Source of the DNA: Populus alba
Taxonomy: Eukaryota; Streptophyta; Magnoliopsida; Malpighiales; Salicaceae
Direction of reading: 5' to 3'
DNA: 64,000 bases
Assembly: GCF_005239225.2 (NCBI RefSeq)
Contig: NC_133296.1
Span: forward strand, 7,192,001 to 7,256,000
The notes beneath the pieces are model-generated. The model was given only the letters and a program-made list of their open reading frames with translations. It was not told the origin of the DNA and did no database searches. Shown here piece after piece: positions 60,594 through 64,000 of the stretch. Both the position numbers and the translations under genes were made by a program. The stretch's first letter is position 1, and every line of letters starts with the position of its first letter.

Positions 60594-61193
60594 ATGGAAA
60601 AATCCTCAACTCTTAAAATAAAAAATATTTGTGTTTTTTGTGGATCCAGTCCTGGGAAAGAAAAGGAGTTTATAGAATCTGCAAATCATCTTGGTCAGAT
60701 ACTAGCTGAGAGAAAGATTTATTTGGCATAAGGGGAAGGCAGCCTTGGGTTAATGGGGAGTGTGTCAACAGCTGCATTCTTAGGAGGCAGTCACGTTTTG
60801 AAGGTTGTCCTCAAAGCTTTAACAAAAGGGGACATCATTGGAAAAATAATTGGAGAGGAACTACTGGTCTCCACAATGTTTGATCGAATGAATGCAATGT
60901 TTAACCATGTTGATGCCTTCATTGCCTTACCAGGTGGTCTGGGCACATTGGAAGAGATCTTTCATATTTTCTCTTGGGCCTAACTGCACATTCAACATAA
61001 ACCTATAGGTTTGCTAAATGTTAATGGTTTTTATGATAATTTGGTGTCTTTTCTTGATCAAGTTGTGGAATAGGAATTGCTAACATCTTCGGCATGACAA
61101 ATCATAATATCTTCTGTTATTGCTGAACAATTGATTGACCAACTACAATATTTTATCCCTGTAATTAATCTCTCTATAAGTTGCATAAATTAG
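60594..61193 (+). pseudogene. LOG: LOG-type cytokinin riboside 5'-monophosphate phosphoribohydrolase, intronless pseudogene
   Basis: LOG enzymes release active cytokinin bases from cytokinin riboside monophosphates in the cytosol. From ATG 60594 one frame of 200 codons runs to 61193 without any frameshift. It starts KNICVFCGSSPGKEKEFIES, continues GSLGLMGSVSTAA and GGSHVL, and has the family signature PGGLGTLEE at residues 113-121 (60930-60956), then KPIGLLNVNGFYDNL. Four in-frame stops (60729, 60981, 61071, 61095) disable it, and GGGS at the nucleotide-binding loop reads GEGS after the first stop. Plant LOG genes normally have several introns and this copy has none. It lies in sense orientation inside an Athila-like element. 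It may be a retrocopy, or a capture from an intron-poor parent. Confidence 0.88.
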
Positions 61194-62452
61194 TCAACTT
61201 AAGAAAATAGCAAAAAGCTTAGATTGGATTTGAGCCTTCGTTTGTGAAACCTTGTGTCTTTTGGTTTTATTAATAATATATTATTTTGTTTTGTTATTTC
61301 TTATATTTATTTAACTGTGTTTCAAGATTGTTAGTATTCGTTGTTTCAGGTGATGTCTTATATACTCTATCTTTCTACCTTAGGACATTGAGGACAATGT
61401 CTCTTTTTGGTTGGGGGGAAAGAGTAGTAGTTGATATTTTCAAAAAAAAAAATTTAACTTACTGTGTTTTCTATTTCATAAATCATTTGCAAAACTGTTA
61501 TTTCTGGGATGACAGAGTAAATGAGTTCTTTTGACTTTTGAGACGCATCTTACTGAACATTCTTAACAAGGTCTATCAAAATACTTCTTAAAATATTCAG
61601 GTTTACAAACTCTCGTATTGTTATCACTTAAATCTGCTCATATACTCATTTAACAAGTATTCTTAAACCTTCATTTTCACACACACACTTTAACATATGA
61701 TTGTGGGTAGCACATTGGATTATTACATTATTTATGTTCTTTTGTTAAAGGTAACAACTAAGGGAAAGGGATAATATATAATTTGCAACAAAAAAAAATA
61801 CAAAAACAAAAAAATAATGATAATTAAAACATAGATAAGTTTGGTTTCGCAGCCTCCCTAACCTAAGCAATTAAGCCCGAATAGGTGTTTTAGCACCTAA
61901 TACCCTAAAGTCAATTGACTTGGGAACTATTGGCCCAACGCTTGTTACATGGGTTGAGGATGAAAACTTAAGGAAATCAAATATTACATTATCTATGTAT
62001 CAGTATCTGTAACCCGAGTTACTAAGCTCGTAGGGGTGTCTCATCACCTAATGCCTTAAGACCAACTGATTTGGGAGTCATTAGCCGAAAGCTCATTACA
62101 TGGGTTAAAGATGCATTGTGTTTTAAGTTATATGTATATATATTAAAAAAAAATAAAAAAAGATAATAATCTCAACCCAAGGAAGGTAACCTTAAACATT
62201 AGAACATAAATTTTGTTTTCTTCCAAGTAAAGCCCCATAACTATATGTTGATATTTTGAGCACAAAAGAAAGGTTTGTTAATATCTTGTTTAAGAGGTAT
62301 TGAGCAGATATATAAATTTAATAAGAGTTTATTTATCTGGATAGATTAATGGAAGTTGAATGATGAATGCCTTGCTTTGTGGAATTTGTAAATTGCTTTT
62401 CTATTTTAACGCTTTGATTACTAGGGACTAGTAATAAGCGGGTTGGGGGGTG
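61194..62452 (+). other. Athila 3' non-coding region with tandem repeat and polypurine tract
   Basis: ACATTGAGGACAATGTCTC with GGTTGGGGGG (61384-61420) marks the usual end of Athila coding DNA. Two diverged units of about 145 bp follow at about 61850-61975 and 61995-62115, sharing TAAGC, AGGTGT/GGGGTGT, CACCTAAT, ACTTGGGA/TTTGGGA and TTACATGGGTT. AATAAGCGGGTTGGGGGGTG (62434 on) is the polypurine tract before the LTR. Confidence 0.75.
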
Positions 62453-63973
62453 TGATTAGTATTTAAAAGTATATTTTTATCAAGGTTTTATATCATCATT
62501 TTAAACTTGAAGTATCAATAACTCCTTAACTAAAGCATGTTTTATAATAACATATCTAATAATATAAGATACCTTTAATTTATAGTAAATTTTCATCTTA
62601 AATGCAGACTTATCACATAAATGAAAGGATTGATTGATGAGTTTAAGTACTTAAATTGAAAGGACAAAGAGAGGGGCAAACTTAGAAAAGAAATGTTAAT
62701 TCAGTTCAAACTAGAACACTGTTCGGTAATTGGGTCATAACTGGAGCTGTAGATCTCGAATTTAGGTCTACTTTATATGGATGGAAAGATAAGACATGCC
62801 TAAAATGTGGAGTCCAAGATTTAAAAAGGCCATTTTCAAGTCCAAATTATAGCAATAATGGAAAAGCCTGAATCTGTTTTGCAACCTAGACACTATTCAG
62901 TGTTCAGCCCATATCTCGAGTACTAGAAGTCCAAATGACCTCAATTTTTTTTCCTGGAAAGATGAGACAATTTCCTAGAACTTTCATGAGTACAAATGGT
63001 TTAAATTCGGACATTATCAATGATATTTTGTTCAAACAAGAAGATAAGGATTGTTACCAAGTCAAGATGTGGTCACCCATTCAACAATTAGTCATCAAAT
63101 CAATAGTTCCAAATTTTGGCCAATCAAAGGAGGCATTTGCTATGCATTTAGGCATCTTAGTTGTTCAGATCAAGATCATCCTCTTTATTTCTTTTTTTAT
63201 ATTTTTGTAATGTTTAAGTTTTATTTCATGTTATATTTTTCTTAATCTCTTGTTTATGCTTTTCATTTCCTTTACTATACTTATGTTTTTATCTTCTTCA
63301 TTATGTTTAGCTAAGTTTATTAAATCAAGGTGAAAATGTTTCACTATTGGTGTTATAATAGGTATAATATAAACTCAACATAGACTTCAATATCTATATC
63401 TAAGAAAGTTTGTTATTAACATGTCTTATCTTTTTATCTTACTAATTCTTAATATCTTACTTGTTAAATGGTTAATCTAGATTTGTGTTGTATAACACTT
63501 GGTACTGCTTGGCATTTTCATAGCCAATTGTATGGTATAACATACACATGTGCTATGAAAGGAACTTGATTTGTTGTTAACATAAGTTAGCATCATGAAT
63601 TCCTGACAATATTTAAAAGTTTAGTGTTACTTAAATAAGATAATTAATATGATCATGTTAAAAATTTAGAAGAACTATTAAGCATAAATCATCCGATTGG
63701 AACTTCTTTATGTGTGGTTTCTAATTGATTAATAAAAAGAGTTTATATTATACTTATTTTCAATACCATTAGTGGATCCTCTAACCTTGAAAATTGTTTT
63801 TATCATTGTTGAATCCTCACATTAATCTTACATCTCAAAGTTCTCTTTAACTTATTATTATTGTTATTTTATATAGTTAACCTCATTTGTGGTTCGACCC
63901 TGGTTTTGCCAGGTTATTTATTACTTTGACACTCCTGCACTTGGAAGAAGACATCAATCTTTTGGTCGTGTCA
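62453..63973 (+). repeat. 3' LTR of the LOG-carrying Athila-like element
   Basis: The LTR starts TGATTAGTAT after the polypurine tract and ends GGTCGTGTCA at 63973. It is colinear with the solo LTR 48256-49820. The following bases TACGT should be the target duplication; its partner would lie at the missing 5' end. Confidence 0.88.
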
Positions 63974-64000
63974 TACGTATTTAACCTAAGAAAAGACAAA
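63974..64000. other. Flanking DNA to window end
   Basis: Only 27 bases after the LTR; nothing can be said. Confidence 0.4.

Larger units (their letters stand above)
58985..63973 (+). mobile_element. Internally deleted Athila-like element carrying a LOG gene copy
   Basis: The plus-strand order is gag C-terminus (58990-59600), RNase H tail and integrase zinc-binding start (59690-60122), foreign DNA with the LOG copy (60123-61200), the Athila post-integrase motif ACATTGAGGACAATGTCTC (61384 on) with the GGTTGGGGGGAAAG purine run, 3' non-coding DNA, a polypurine tract and a 3' LTR (62453-63973). Protease, RT and most of RNase H and integrase are deleted. No 5' LTR is seen: on that side lies the inverted gag arm. 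The element cannot move by itself. Confidence 0.85.

Overview
The window is nuclear DNA of a flowering plant (eudicot), most likely a poplar or willow. The base composition is AT-rich, genes have introns, and almost every recognisable coding sequence belongs to a plant transposable element. The BAHD acyltransferase, the LOG-like copy and the CACTA TNP2 remnant look like Populus-type sequences to me. That species call is from memory, not from a search.

Only one gene looks intact: a two-exon BAHD acyltransferase on the minus strand (19268 to 16340). It keeps HxxxD and DFGWG and resembles benzyl-alcohol O-benzoyltransferase-like enzymes. Its intron, promoter and 3' flank each carry a local direct duplication. 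A broken second BAHD gene lies at 35108-35681 on the plus strand, next to a CACTA terminus. An intronless, stop-containing copy of a LOG cytokinin-activating enzyme lies at 60594-61193, inside an internally deleted Athila-like retrotransposon.

Layout. 1-9060: a minus-strand CACTA element broken up by a hAT element (719-2463, exact 8-bp duplication) and by an Athila-type LTR that itself holds a 5'-truncated LINE (3315-5460). 9061-16070: AT-rich DNA with a fold-back repeat, a TIR element (11931-12920) and SINE-like monomers. 16072-19455: the BAHD gene with its flanks. 19456-26390: AT-rich DNA with a second TIR-element copy and a large tandem duplication. 26397-31077: a structurally complete Copia element with two LTRs and a 5-bp TSD, but many stops. 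31083-38225: AT-rich DNA, a CACTA end, the BAHD pseudogene, a duplication around a MITE-like insert, and a DUF4283 fragment. 38225-45836: a decayed Athila-like Ty3 element with only its 3' LTR. 45840-55770: decayed Tat/Ogre-type Ty3 sequence on the minus strand (ORF1, gag and LTR-like DNA), interrupted by a solo LTR (48256-49820) and a SINE. 57162-58540: the 3' end of a second CACTA copy. 58541-63973: a second Athila-like element with a head-to-head gag inversion, the LOG copy and a 3' LTR of the same family as the solo LTR.

I see no bacterial-type operon, CRISPR array or rRNA gene. I see no complete new system. The most interesting points are the LOG copy carried in a retrotransposon, the gag inverted repeat, and the BAHD gene/pseudogene pair in a repeat-rich neighbourhood.
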